Shown in pieces: positions 28,310 through 36,872 of a stretch of 64,000 nucleotides of DNA (the stretch's first letter is position 1; the number at the start of each line of letters is the position of its first letter). Under the pieces are notes generated by a model that did not search any database, was not told the origin of the DNA, and saw only the letters and a list, made by a program, of their open reading frames with translations. This DNA is from Marinoscillum sp. MHG1-6 (GTDB lineage: Bacteria > Bacteroidota > Bacteroidia > Cytophagales > Cyclobacteriaceae): positions 434,001 to 498,000 of the forward strand of contig NZ_JAMZMI010000003.1 in NCBI RefSeq assembly GCF_024714475.1, in the 5' to 3' direction. Both the position numbers and the translations under genes were made by a program.

Positions 28310-29566
28310 ATGAAAGAACATTACAGTGTTATCATAGTCGGTGGAGGTCAAGCAGGTCTATCTATTAGTTATTGCCTCAAACAAGAAGGAATCGATCATA
28401 TCATATTTGAAAAAAATCGAATTGGTTATGCCTGGAGAGAAAAAAGATGGGACGCTTTTTGTTTAGTCACACCAAACTGGCAATGCAACCTTCCCGGCTT
28501 TTCGTATGAGCGGGAATACCATGGAAAGGATCCAAAAGGGTTTATGACAAAAGATGAAATTGTGCGCTTCATAGAAGCCTATGCAGCGCATTTCAACCCG
28601 CCAATCCATGAAGGTGTCACTGTTACCGAAGTAATAAAAAATGAGGAGTCATGCTATCAAGTAAGTACATCAGAGGGCACATTCACATGTGATCAGATTG
28701 TAATTGCAGCTGGCAATTTTCAATTTGCAAGCCTACCGGGAATTTCACGGAAATTTCCTCACGACATCCTACAAATTCATTCCTCCGATTATAAAAACCC
28801 TGAAGCTCTCCCTAAAGGTGATGTTATGGTCGTCGGTACCGGACAATCAGGAGCTCAAATTGCAGAGGATTTGCACTTAGCAGGTAAAAAAGTACACCTA
28901 TGTGTGGGAAACGCTCCTAGAACCGCCAGGAATTACCGAGGCAAGGATGTGGTAGAATGGCTTGACATGATGAAGCATTACGATATTCCTATTACGAAAC
29001 ACCCGGAAGGGCTTGCGGTAAGAAAAAAAACAAATCACTATGTAACTGGAAGAGACGGGGGGAAAGAAATAGACTTGAGAGAATTCGCTCTGGAAGGCAT
29101 GGTGCTTTATGGCAAACTGGAAGACGTCCAGGAAGAATCGTTGGTATTTGCACCGAATCTGAAAGAAAACCTCGATCGTGCCGACGAATCTGCAGAACGT
29201 ATCAAACAAAGAATAGATCAGTATATTGAGATAAACGAAATTGAAGCGCCCGTTGAACTTCCTTATGCAAAAGTATGGGAGCCCTCTGAGGAGATAACAT
29301 CTCTCGATCTATCAAAAACCGATATAAAGACAGTCATCTGGAGTATTGGATATGGCTTTGATTATAGCTGGGTAAAACTTCCCGTCTTTGACAAGTCCGG
29401 TTACCCCATTTATGACCGAGGAATTACCAGTGAAGAAGGCCTCTATTTTCTTGGGCTGGCTTGGATGTACACCTGGGGTTCAGGGCGGTTTTCTGGTATA
29501 GCAAAAGACGCCGAGTATCTATCCCAGATGATCAGAAGTAAAATAAAAGAAAAAATTCTTGGTTGA
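28310..29566 (+). CDS. nitH: Nit1C flavin-dependent oxidoreductase (MSMEG_0569 family)
   Basis: A 418-residue FAD/NAD(P)H enzyme of the flavin monooxygenase-like fold. FAD-binding GGGQAG (VIIVGGGQAGLSISYCL) at the N-terminus, a second nucleotide-binding VVGTGQSGAQIAEDL, and TVIWSIGYGFDYSW near the C-terminus. The frame opens at a GTG (28271), but that codon lies inside the operator-like repeat; the ATG at 28310 follows a good AAAGGAG and begins the FAD domain directly. It matches the oxidoreductase of the Nit1C cluster. Here it is transcribed apart from nitBCDEFG, with the LuxR regulator convergent to it. The substrate is not known. Confidence 0.88.
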   Translation: MKEHYSVIIVGGGQAGLSISYCLKQEGIDHIIFEKNRIGYAWREKRWDAFCLVTPNWQCNLPGFSYEREYHGKDPKGFMTKDEIVRFIEAYAAHFNPPIHEGVTVTEVIKNEESCYQVSTSEGTFTCDQIVIAAGNFQFASLPGISRKFPHDILQIHSSDYKNPEALPKGDVMVVGTGQSGAQIAEDLHLAGKKVHLCVGNAPRTARNYRGKDVVEWLDMMKHYDIPITKHPEGLAVRKKTNHYVTGRDGGKEIDLREFALEGMVLYGKLEDVQEESLVFAPNLKENLDRADESAERIKQRIDQYIEINEIEAPVELPYAKVWEPSEEITSLDLSKTDIKTVIWSIGYGFDYSWVKLPVFDKSGYPIYDRGITSEEGLYFLGLAWMYTWGSGRFSGIAKDAEYLSQMIRSKIKEKILG

Positions 29567-29575
29567 TAATTAGTC

Positions 29576-30340
29576 TTAGAGATAACCTTTATCTCTCGCA
29601 AACAGAATAAGGTCAATGGTTTTATTAACATTGGCCTTTTTCATTAGATTCTTTCGATGAGTGTTTACCGTATTAATGCTGATAAAAAGCTTATCTGCGA
29701 TTTCCACACTTGAAAGACTGGCCGCCAGTAGCTTCAACACATCCAGTTCCCTTTCACTAAATAATTCCTCATCCTCTGAGGATTGTTGCCTTAAGTAATA
29801 ATCAAAAGTTTCGTTCTTGGGGCCATAGATATGCCACTTCACACTATGGTGATCAACCAAATCACTAATGTCAGTACATAAGGAAATATATGCCTCGACT
29901 TCATTGCGATGGTTCTTAATAAACGGAGTGCTTTGCCTCAGGATAGAAATGTAATCACCATCAGATTTCCGCACCCGATAGTTAATGTTAAAAGATGAAT
30001 CAAACGGCACCAAATCCTTCGTATTTCCCATGACAAATGATAATAGAGCTTTTGATATCTTAAAATACATGCTTAGGTCGGATGGATGAATGATCCGAAC
30101 AAGAAAATCTGCGGTAAGACCTGACATGTCATAGCCAAGCGCATGATCAAAACCCTTATGGTAAAACCGTCCGGTCTTTATATGGTGAATATAAAGAAAC
30201 TGGTTTCTCCAAAGCTTTGAATTGTTGAGATGATCCGTGATTTGCTTCTCGTAGATTGTTTGATAATCTACATACTGATCACGCAGGCTTTTCAGAAAAT
30301 CCCGAAATTGATACACCGCCTGATCTCTTTCTTTCGCCAT
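29576..30340 (-). CDS. PAS-LuxR one-component transcriptional regulator
   Basis: A 254-residue regulator: an N-terminal helical stretch, a PAS domain (about 50-165; GRFYHKGFDHALGYD, HPSDLSMYFKIS, YRVRKSDGDYISI), and a C-terminal LuxR/GerE helix-turn-helix (about 190-254; SERELDVLKLLAASLSSVEIA, ISINTVNTHRKNLMKKANV). There is no receiver domain, so it probably senses a ligand or redox state through PAS. It sits between nitH and nitB, in the position of a local regulator, and converges on nitH with 9 nt between stops. It is the best candidate to bind the paired AATCACC-N6-GGTGATT sites. Confidence 0.88.
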   Translation of the reverse strand: MAKERDQAVYQFRDFLKSLRDQYVDYQTIYEKQITDHLNNSKLWRNQFLYIHHIKTGRFYHKGFDHALGYDMSGLTADFLVRIIHPSDLSMYFKISKALLSFVMGNTKDLVPFDSSFNINYRVRKSDGDYISILRQSTPFIKNHRNEVEAYISLCTDISDLVDHHSVKWHIYGPKNETFDYYLRQQSSEDEELFSERELDVLKLLAASLSSVEIADKLFISINTVNTHRKNLMKKANVNKTIDLILFARDKGYL

Positions 30341-30357
30341 CTTAATCAGATAAGAGC

Positions 30358-30381
30358 TTTATTGATGAAATTATCAATAAA
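30358..30381. promoter_or_regulatory. AT-rich 9-bp inverted repeat upstream of LuxR regulator
   Basis: Perfect arms TTTATTGAT (30358-30366) and ATCAATAAA (30373-30381) with a 6-nt spacer, 18 nt upstream of the regulator start. It could be an autoregulatory operator or a leader hairpin. The spacer length equals that of the two Nit1C sites but the sequence differs. Confidence 0.45.
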
Positions 30382-30442
30382 AGAATAAATTAAGTACAAA
30401 TAATTAAACCAAAAAACCAATTTATTAATTCTATCACAACAA

Positions 30443-30462
30443 AATCACCTGAAAAGGTGATT
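30443..30462. promoter_or_regulatory. Inverted repeat, putative Nit1C operator (copy B)
   Basis: AATCACC-N6-GGTGATT with spacer TGAAAA, in the divergent region between the LuxR regulator and nitB. Arms and spacing are identical to copy A at 28257-28276. A TTG (30461-30463) at its edge and TATTTTTA (30484-30491), 20 nt apart, resemble a Bacteroidota -33/-7 promoter, so a bound regulator would touch the -33 element. Confidence 0.7.
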
Positions 30463-30524
30463 GAACCGCAGCAAGCATACTTCTATTTTTATAAAAAAAT
30501 TCATTACTAAAACATTAAAGAAGT

Positions 30525-31007
30525 ATGCCAAAAGTTACGTACCCAATGCACAAGGACGGGGATTTTTTTGTGGATTACGAAGAGAAGGTTTTTGAGGATG
30601 TAAAAGCTGAGCCCGGTGAAAAAGCCCTCGTTACCTTTCATACTGTTGCATTTGAAGGCTCTATAGGTTTAGTGAACATATTGTCCGCTACACGTCTTCA
30701 AAGAAAAGGTTTTGAAACTTCCATCCTATTGTACGGACCAGGAGTTACGCTTGGTCTTCAGCGCGGTTTCCCAACCCTGGGAGATGAAGCTTTTCCAGGT
30801 CATCAGAATTTCGCTGCGCGTTTAACAAAATTCATGGATGAAGGAGGAAAAGTGTACGCATGTCGTTTTGCTTTACAAGCTCTATATGGACATGGAGAAG
30901 CCTCCCTACTTCCCGGTATTACACCTATCAATCCATTGGATGTTTTGGATATTGTGCTCATACACAGAAAGGAAAATGCCTTTATTCTTGATACCTGGAC
31001 ATTGTAA
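30525..31007 (+). CDS. nitB: Nit1C protein, MSMEG_0572/Sll0783 nitrogen-starvation family
   Basis: A 160-residue soluble protein of the MSMEG_0572/Sll0783 family. It has no membrane segment or signal peptide. Recognisable stretches include [36 protein letters not shown] and [15 protein letters not shown], giving an alpha/beta fold reminiscent of DsrE-like proteins (inference). In Synechocystis the relative Sll0783 is induced by nitrogen starvation and affects polyhydroxybutyrate accumulation. It is the first gene of the nitBCDEFG run, 63 nt after operator copy B. Biochemical activity unknown. Confidence 0.87.
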   Translation: MPKVTYPMHKDGDFFVDYEEKVFEDVKAEPGEKALVTFHTVAFEGSIGLVNILSATRLQRKGFETSILLYGPGVTLGLQRGFPTLGDEAFPGHQNFAARLTKFMDEGGKVYACRFALQALYGHGEASLLPGITPINPLDVLDIVLIHRKENAFILDTWTL

Positions 31008-31021
31008 AGTGATCTTTTAGG

Positions 31022-32020
31022 ATGTCATCAAAAAGAATCATTAAAGCAGCTGCCGTACAGATAGCTCCTGTTTTGGACGACCGTGAAGCCACCACCCAAA
31101 AGGTGTGTGATGCGATAGCCGAAGCAGGGGCCAATGGCGCTCAAATCATCGTTTTCCCAGAGACAATTATCCCCAACTACCCGTACTTCTCCTTTGTGAA
31201 GGCTCCGGTAGCTTCGGGAAAAGATCACCTCAAATTGTATGATCAGGCTGTAACGGTACCTGGACCCGTTACCGAAAAAATCGGGCAATATGCGGCAGAA
31301 TATAACACCGTGGTGGTAATAGGAGTGAATGAAAGAGATCATGGATCTATTTACAATGGACAACTGATTTTTGATACGACCGGGGAGCTGGTTCTCAAAA
31401 GAAGAAAGATTACACCTACTTTTCATGAGCGCATGATTTGGGGCATGGGAGACGGCAGTGGTCTTAAAGCTGTTGATACTGAAATAGGCCGTATCGGAGC
31501 ATTGGCATGTTGGGAACATTACAACCCCCTGGCACGCTACGCATTAATGGCTGATCATGAAGAAATCCACTGTGCCCAGTTTCCGGGCTCCATGGTAGGG
31601 CCCATTTTCGCTGATCAAATAGAGGTAACTATTCGTCATCATGCGCTGGAGTCAGGATGTTTTGTAATTAACTCCACCGGATGGCTTTATGACGATCAAA
31701 TCAAAAGCATTACCGACGACCCTAAAATGCAAAAAGCATTGACATCAGGTTGCATGACCGCCATCATTTCGCCTGAGGGCAAGCATCTGGCTGAACCAAT
31801 AACTGAAGGGGAAGGCATCCTTTACGCAGACCTGGATATGCAGCTCATTGAAAAAAGAAAACGTATGATGGATTCGGTGGGTCATTATGCCAGACCGGAG
31901 CTACTTTCGGTTCAACTCAATACTGCCGCTCATAGGCCTGTACAGATTATTTCACCGGAAACTGAGGTTTCCAAAAAAGAAGAATTGAAACATGATCCAA
32001 TCGAAAACTCTCTCCTCTGA
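31022..32020 (+). CDS. nitC: Nitrilase, Nit1 (Nit6803-like) family
   Basis: A 332-residue carbon-nitrogen hydrolase. The catalytic triad is intact: E47 ([13 protein letters not shown]), K129 ([11 protein letters not shown]) and C163 ([11 protein letters not shown]). The CWEHYNP sequence and length indicate a true nitrilase (nitrile to acid and ammonia) rather than an amidase. It belongs to the clade found in the conserved Nit1C cluster, of which the Synechocystis enzyme Nit6803 is a member. It lies 14 nt after nitB and overlaps nitD by 29 nt. The physiological nitrile is unknown; Nit1C has been linked to growth on cyanide as nitrogen source. Confidence 0.94.
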   Translation: MSSKRIIKAAAVQIAPVLDDREATTQKVCDAIAEAGANGAQIIVFPETIIPNYPYFSFVKAPVASGKDHLKLYDQAVTVPGPVTEKIGQYAAEYNTVVVIGVNERDHGSIYNGQLIFDTTGELVLKRRKITPTFHERMIWGMGDGSGLKAVDTEIGRIGALACWEHYNPLARYALMADHEEIHCAQFPGSMVGPIFADQIEVTIRHHALESGCFVINSTGWLYDDQIKSITDDPKMQKALTSGCMTAIISPEGKHLAEPITEGEGILYADLDMQLIEKRKRMMDSVGHYARPELLSVQLNTAAHRPVQIISPETEVSKKEELKHDPIENSLL

Positions 32021-33128
32021 ACGTGTTCAGGTCGAACTACAAACCTATGGCATGCGCATGCAGGATATTTACGGTTCTGCCAGTCGCAAAGGTGGAGCCG
32101 GTCCTACTGACCACAAAGCTGTGTTTATCGATGGAAACACGATTATGGTACCTGTACACAACTCCGTTTCCTCGGCTTCGCCTTATTGGGTTGACAGTCC
32201 AAATGAACTAGGGGTGGCCAACCTTTATAAAGGAGACGAAAAAATCACTACGATCAGTTTTCCCAAACAGCCCAATTTTTACAAACACATTACTTCAGAC
32301 GGGATTCCTATGTGGAAAATCGCTCAACTCCATAGTCATAACGTACTTGCCACCACGGTCTTACAAAACTGTGTACGCTACTATGACAAAGCCACTTCCT
32401 GTCAATTCTGTGCCATTGGTGAATCATTGAAGGCTGACAGGACCATAGCCTATAAGAAGCCGCATCATTTAGCTGAGGTAGCACGCATAGCGATAGAAAA
32501 AGACAAAATCGATCAGATGATCATCACTACCGGCACCCCATCCACCCCTGACCGGGGAGCCAAAATATTATTTGAAAGTGTCATGGCAATTAAAGAGGTA
32601 GCCAACATTAATATACAGGTTCAATGCGAGCCTCCTAATGATTTTGCATGGTTCCAAAAATTAAAAGATGCAGGTGCTGATGCCATAGGTATGCATCTGG
32701 AAGCAGTGGAAGAACATGTCAGGCAAATGATCATGCCTGGCAAGGCGGAGGTCAATGTCGCCTATTATCTGGAGGCTTTCAAAGCGGCAGTAAAGGTGTT
32801 TGGTAAAGGCAATGTAAGCACCTACATTTTGGCTGGGCTTGGAGATAGCCGGGAGGCTATTCTAGAAATGAGTCGAAAACTGATCAATATGGGTGTATAT
32901 CCTTTCGTTGTTCCCTTTGTACCGATCGGAGGAACTCCTTTAGCCAATGCTTCACCTCCCGATCAATCATTTATGGAAAGTTTGTTGACTCCAGTAGGGC
33001 GAATGCTGGTAGAGGCCGAAATGACCTCCGACACCCTGAAGGCAGGTTGTGCCAAATGTGGCGCATGCTCTACCTTGAAGGCCGTGGAACAAAAGTTTAA
33101 AAAAACTGATAAGGCCTATGCTGCTTGA
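31992..33128 (+). CDS. nitD: Nit1C radical SAM enzyme (MSMEG_0568 family)
   Basis: A 378-residue radical SAM protein. Its presumed cluster ligands are C127, C137 and C140 ([19 protein letters not shown]), a CX9CX2C spacing rather than CX3CX2C. Barrel features follow ([49 protein letters not shown]). The C-terminus has a second motif, C353-X2-C356-X2-C359, which may hold an auxiliary Fe-S cluster. It overlaps nitC by 29 nt and nitE by 11 nt, showing tight translational coupling. The reaction is not established. Confidence 0.92.
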   Translation: MIQSKTLSSERVQVELQTYGMRMQDIYGSASRKGGAGPTDHKAVFIDGNTIMVPVHNSVSSASPYWVDSPNELGVANLYKGDEKITTISFPKQPNFYKHITSDGIPMWKIAQLHSHNVLATTVLQNCVRYYDKATSCQFCAIGESLKADRTIAYKKPHHLAEVARIAIEKDKIDQMIITTGTPSTPDRGAKILFESVMAIKEVANINIQVQCEPPNDFAWFQKLKDAGADAIGMHLEAVEEHVRQMIMPGKAEVNVAYYLEAFKAAVKVFGKGNVSTYILAGLGDSREAILEMSRKLINMGVYPFVVPFVPIGGTPLANASPPDQSFMESLLTPVGRMLVEAEMTSDTLKAGCAKCGACSTLKAVEQKFKKTDKAYAA

Positions 33129-33702
33129 GCCATATAAAAAACACCCAAGCCGCTATTTAAAATTTGATTTTGCGGAACAACTATGGCAAAGAAGGTCCTA
33201 TTGGGAGTTGAGAAAAAATGTATTTTGTGAAGAACAAAGACTTTTTGTAGGTACCGATAAAGATCTTTTTGATACAACTGCCATACCCATCATAGCCTCT
33301 TGCTATTGTATGGGAATGGAAGACCGGGTGGTTGGTGCAGTTCGGATCTACCAACGAGAGCCCGGGATTTGGTTTGGAGGTCGACTGGCGGTGGACAAAG
33401 AGTTCAGGTCCTTAAGCCGGTTTCAAACATTGAACCTTTTCCCAGACAATAAAACCATTCATCCTTTCACGCTTGCCGTGGGAGGTGCTTTGATTTACAA
33501 GGCAGTAAGTACCGCCACAGCATTGGGCTGTCGCCAATTTCTAGCTCATGTACAACCACAAAATGTCCGGTTTTTTGAAAGAATGCATTGGAAAACCATT
33601 GGTACTATCAATAAAAATGGCATTCAACATGCCGTGATGGAGGCATCCTTGAATTATTTTCAGGAAGTACATTCTACACCAAGAGATTTAAAATCGGCTT
33701 AA
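33118..33702 (+). CDS. nitE: Nit1C N-acyltransferase (MSMEG_0567/Sll0786 family)
   Basis: A 194-residue GNAT-like acyltransferase. The N-terminal part (YWELRKNVFCEEQRLF) and VVGAVRIYQREPG resemble acyltransferases related to LuxI and GNAT; GGRLAVDKEFRSLSRFQTL would form the acyl-CoA pocket, and FLAHVQPQNVRFFERMHWK is a typical GNAT C-terminus. The start ATG at 33118 lies inside nitD (11 nt overlap). It probably acylates an amine intermediate made by the upstream enzymes; the substrate is unknown. Confidence 0.87.
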   Translation: MLLEPYKKHPSRYLKFDFAEQLWQRRSYWELRKNVFCEEQRLFVGTDKDLFDTTAIPIIASCYCMGMEDRVVGAVRIYQREPGIWFGGRLAVDKEFRSLSRFQTLNLFPDNKTIHPFTLAVGGALIYKAVSTATALGCRQFLAHVQPQNVRFFERMHWKTIGTINKNGIQHAVMEASLNYFQEVHSTPRDLKSA

Positions 33703-33711
33703 AGCGAAAAA

Positions 33712-34668
33712 ATGACAAGTGAAGAAACCCTTTTACGTGAATTGTACGCAAACAGCAATGTCCATGACAAGGTGGACATAGGCCAAACCTATGCCTCTCT
33801 TGGTGACGAGGTCTCTCATTTTAATTTTCTTACTGGATCTTCAGAACAAATTCAGTTGGGTGATGATTGTGCCGCTATTAAAGACGGCCAAGGTGGTTAT
33901 TTGCTATTCGCCTCAGAAGGAATTATCCACCAGTTCACCCGTTCGCATCCATGGTTTGCCGGCTATTCTGCTATCATGGTGAATATCAGCGATATATGCT
34001 CCATGGGCGGTCTTCCAATAGCTGTGACAGATGTATTATGGACCCAAAGCAGAGAATCTGCTAAAGATTTATGGGAAGGTATGGTATGTGCCTCTGAGGC
34101 CTATGGAGTACCCATCGTAGGAGGGCATACCTGCTATCGCTCGGAAAACACCCAACTCGCCGTTTCTATTATCGGACAAGCAAAGAACCTCCTCACAAGT
34201 TTTGGGGCACAGGGAGGCGAAAATATTATGATGGCCGTGGATTTGGATGGTGATTATTTTGAAGATTACCCATTTTGGAATGCATCCACCACAAGCAGCC
34301 CGGAAAAACTACAGGAGATCATACAACTGCCCCGGCTGATCGCCAATGAGGGGCTCTCAAAATGTGCCAAGGACATCAGCATGGGGGGAGTCATTGGAAC
34401 ACTCGACATGTTATGCCGAACATCCAAAGTAGGAGCGACTATAGATATTCAATCCGTACCTAAACCTGAAAATTCCGATTTAAAAAAATGGTTATTAAGC
34501 TTCCCCAGTTACGGATATATCTTTACCTGTTCACCCGAGAATTCAAGTGCGATCAGTAGCATTTTTTCCAGGCACAAAATCACCTGCAAGACCATCGGGA
34601 AAATCACTGACTCTTCTGGAATTACAACAGAGTCGATTGATCAGTCAAAACTGAAAACCTACGCATAA
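33712..34668 (+). CDS. nitF: Nit1C AIR synthase-like protein (Sll0787 family)
   Basis: A 318-residue PurM/AIR-synthase-fold protein. The N-terminal ATP-binding half shows GDDCAAIKDGQGGYLLFASEG and VNISDICSMGGLPIAVTDVLW; a glycine-rich GGHTCYRSENTQLAVS follows; the C-terminal half has DISMGGVIGTLDML. PurM-like enzymes activate amide or formyl groups with ATP to close rings or make thio or seleno intermediates. It is distinct from purine-pathway PurM, being shorter and divergent. It lies 9 nt after nitE and 1 nt before nitG. Confidence 0.88.
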   Translation: MTSEETLLRELYANSNVHDKVDIGQTYASLGDEVSHFNFLTGSSEQIQLGDDCAAIKDGQGGYLLFASEGIIHQFTRSHPWFAGYSAIMVNISDICSMGGLPIAVTDVLWTQSRESAKDLWEGMVCASEAYGVPIVGGHTCYRSENTQLAVSIIGQAKNLLTSFGAQGGENIMMAVDLDGDYFEDYPFWNASTTSSPEKLQEIIQLPRLIANEGLSKCAKDISMGGVIGTLDMLCRTSKVGATIDIQSVPKPENSDLKKWLLSFPSYGYIFTCSPENSSAISSIFSRHKITCKTIGKITDSSGITTESIDQSKLKTYA

Positions 34669-34669
34669 A

Positions 34670-34948
34670 ATGCCTGTTGTATACATGCAAATACAGTGGC
34701 CAGATGGCCGAAGGAACGACATCTACTCTCCTTCTTCCATTATCAGGGAATTTTTTAGAAGTAGCGAAAAGATGCCTGTAAAAGAGTTTGATAACAAAAT
34801 CTCAAAAGCGTTAGAAGCTGCCAGTTCGCGAGTTACCGAAGTTTACGGATATGCATGTAGTTCTGCAGAAGCAGAACTATTATCAGTAAAAAATCTACTT
34901 AAAGCCTACCGTCCAGATGACACGGTGGAAATCATTGGTTTTAGTTAA
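34670..34948 (+). CDS. nitG: Nit1C small protein (MSMEG_0570 family)
   Basis: A 92-residue conserved protein of the MSMEG_0570 nitrogen-starvation family. The start MPVVYMQIQWPDGRRNDIYSPSS and the motif TEVYGYACSSAEAE are characteristic. It has no signal peptide or membrane helix. Its start is 1 nt after the nitF stop and its stop lies 6 nt before the MTHFR-like gene, so it is in the operon. Possible roles (subunit or chaperone for a neighbouring enzyme) are guesses. Confidence 0.85.
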   Translation: MPVVYMQIQWPDGRRNDIYSPSSIIREFFRSSEKMPVKEFDNKISKALEAASSRVTEVYGYACSSAEAELLSVKNLLKAYRPDDTVEIIGFS

Positions 34949-34954
34949 TCGAAA

Positions 34955-35884
34955 ATGAGACAAAACACACATACGGGAAAACTACCTTTTGGACAGTTAT
35001 TGGAAGATAACCGATTTATCCTTTCGGCTGAGTTAACCCCTCCCAGGCATTATGATCTTACTGATTTCATGAACAAAGCAGAGATCGTCAACGAGTATGT
35101 GGATATTGTCCAAATCAACGACCATCTCTTATCCAAGGCCAGACTCACCAACCTCATTGCGGGTCAGCAGTGCAAGCTCGCTGGAATGGAGCCTGTTCTT
35201 CAGTTTGCTTTAAGGCATAAAAACAGAATTGCCATTCAGGGAGATTTGCTGGGTCTTGCTGCTATGGGAATGGAAAACCTTATCATCCTTGGGGGCTACC
35301 CTTGTAGTATTGGCTCAGATGCCGAGGCGGTGGATGTACATGACCTGGATAGTCTAGAAGCGGTCCGTAAAATCTCCAGACTAACCAAATCAGGTGAACT
35401 GTTTAACGGAGAAGTCATTTCTCCACCTCCTCGTTTCAACATCGGTGTGGTCGAATTCCCATGTTCAGCCTCTCACATGGAACAAAACCTTGACCGGTTA
35501 GAGGAAAAAATTGATGCTGGAGCTAGCTATGTTCAGGTACAGGCTGTTTTTGAAGTTGAACCCTTACACTCATGGATGAGCAAAGTAAGAGAGAGGGGAT
35601 TGCACCACAAAGCCCGCTTTCTGGGTGCCGTATTCCCCTTTAACGGACTTGAAAGGCTTAATGCACTCACAGAAATCCCTGGGTTAGAAATCCCTCATGT
35701 GGTTCGGCGTAGACTTCAAATGAACGATACAGAAAGCGAAAGCCTTCAAATCACGCTTGAACTCATCCGCGAGATCTCTAGAATTGAAGGCATTTCTGGC
35801 CTACACATCCGGTCCATAGGCGCAGAAGCCTGGGTGCCCCGCATTATCGAGGCCAGTGGACTAGGCGGTGTTCACTTATACTGA
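34955..35884 (+). CDS. MTHFR-like protein appended to the Nit1C operon
   Basis: A 309-residue methylenetetrahydrofolate-reductase-fold (FAD/TIM barrel) protein. It keeps the glutamate of SAELTPP (E26) and the glutamine of VQVQAVFE (Q196). The folate-contacting LRGD of MTHFR is replaced by LGGYP (112-116), so the Asp is a Tyr (Y115). The canonical metF, with LRGD, lies next door on the opposite strand (35916-36872), so this is unlikely to be the housekeeping enzyme. It is 6 nt after nitG and ends the operon. It may act on a different C1 carrier or intermediate. Confidence 0.8.
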   Translation: MRQNTHTGKLPFGQLLEDNRFILSAELTPPRHYDLTDFMNKAEIVNEYVDIVQINDHLLSKARLTNLIAGQQCKLAGMEPVLQFALRHKNRIAIQGDLLGLAAMGMENLIILGGYPCSIGSDAEAVDVHDLDSLEAVRKISRLTKSGELFNGEVISPPPRFNIGVVEFPCSASHMEQNLDRLEEKIDAGASYVQVQAVFEVEPLHSWMSKVRERGLHHKARFLGAVFPFNGLERLNALTEIPGLEIPHVVRRRLQMNDTESESLQITLELIREISRIEGISGLHIRSIGAEAWVPRIIEASGLGGVHLY

Positions 35885-35915
35885 GGAAAGATTAAACCTC
35901 AATTCGATTGAACTT

Positions 35916-36872
35916 CTAAAACAGCTCCTTAGCAATTCTATAGACAGAATCCGACTTTCCCATGCTATAAAAATGAAGCACAGGCACACCAGCATCCATT
36001 AGCTCTTTTGCTTGCTTGATACCCCACTCAACACCCACTTCCTTAACCTGCGAATTGTCCTTACAATTTTCAACTGCGTCATGAAGCTCATCCGGGATAT
36101 CGATGTGAAAAATACTAGGAATAATATTCATGTGATTCTTAACCGTAATTGGCTTTAAGCCCGGAATAATTGGCACAGTAATTCCAGCCGCACGACATTT
36201 ATCTACAAACTCAAAGTATTTCTGATTATCGAAGAAAAGCTGTGTTACAATATATTCGGCGCCATTCTCCACCTTTTGCTTTAGGAAATTAAGATCCGAT
36301 TTAAGATTGGGCGCTTCAAAATGTTTCTCGGGATAACCAGCAACACCAATACAGAAATTAGTAGGTACTGCATTTTGCAGTTCATCATCCAGGTAATGTC
36401 CCTGATTCATTTCAGAAACCTGATTAACTAATTCGATAGCAAAAGCGTTGCCTTCAGGTTCCGGTTTAAATGATTTCTCAGTACTAATTGCATCTCCGCG
36501 TAACGCTAGCACATTATCTATCCCCAAAAAATGGAGGTCTATGAGTGCGTTCTCTGTTTCTTCTTTTGAAAAACCACCGCAGATAATATGAGGTACCGGA
36601 TCTACATCATACCGGTTTTTGATTGCAGCACATATCCCAACAGTTCCGGGTCGCTTGCGAATGGTTTTCTTTTCTAGTAGTCCATTGCCTCTATCCTTAT
36701 AGACAAACTCTTCTCGATGATAAGTAACATCGATAAATGGAGGCTTAAACTCCATTAAAGGATCTATGTGTGCAAAAAGGCCATCAATACTATCCCCTTT
36801 CTTTGGTGGGATGATCTCAAGCGAAAAAAGGGTATTTCCTTTTGCCGCCTCAATATGCTCTACTACTTTCAT
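35916..36872 (-). CDS. metF: 5,10-Methylenetetrahydrofolate reductase
   Basis: A 318-residue FAD enzyme reducing methylene-THF to methyl-THF for methionine synthase. Diagnostic residues are present: E in SLEIIPPKKG, ALRGDAI with the catalytic Asp, the FCIGVAGYPEKH segment, and IVTQLFFD. Length is typical of bacterial MetF. It lies directly behind metH (no gap) in the SAM-riboswitch-led operon and converges on the MTHFR-like gene of the Nit1C cluster with 31 nt between stops. Confidence 0.97.
   Translation of the reverse strand: MKVVEHIEAAKGNTLFSLEIIPPKKGDSIDGLFAHIDPLMEFKPPFIDVTYHREEFVYKDRGNGLLEKKTIRKRPGTVGICAAIKNRYDVDPVPHIICGGFSKEETENALIDLHFLGIDNVLALRGDAISTEKSFKPEPEGNAFAIELVNQVSEMNQGHYLDDELQNAVPTNFCIGVAGYPEKHFEAPNLKSDLNFLKQKVENGAEYIVTQLFFDNQKYFEFVDKCRAAGITVPIIPGLKPITVKNHMNIIPSIFHIDIPDELHDAVENCKDNSQVKEVGVEWGIKQAKELMDAGVPVLHFYSMGKSDSVYRIAKELF

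Noticed and set aside
34955-35884. Calling this gene a second metF
   Set aside because: The catalytic LRGD Asp is missing and a standard metF is adjacent; described as MTHFR-like instead.
35881-35901. TGAGG/CCTCA hairpin between the MTHFR-like gene and metF
   Set aside because: Only five base pairs with a long A-rich loop and no T run; not a convincing terminator.
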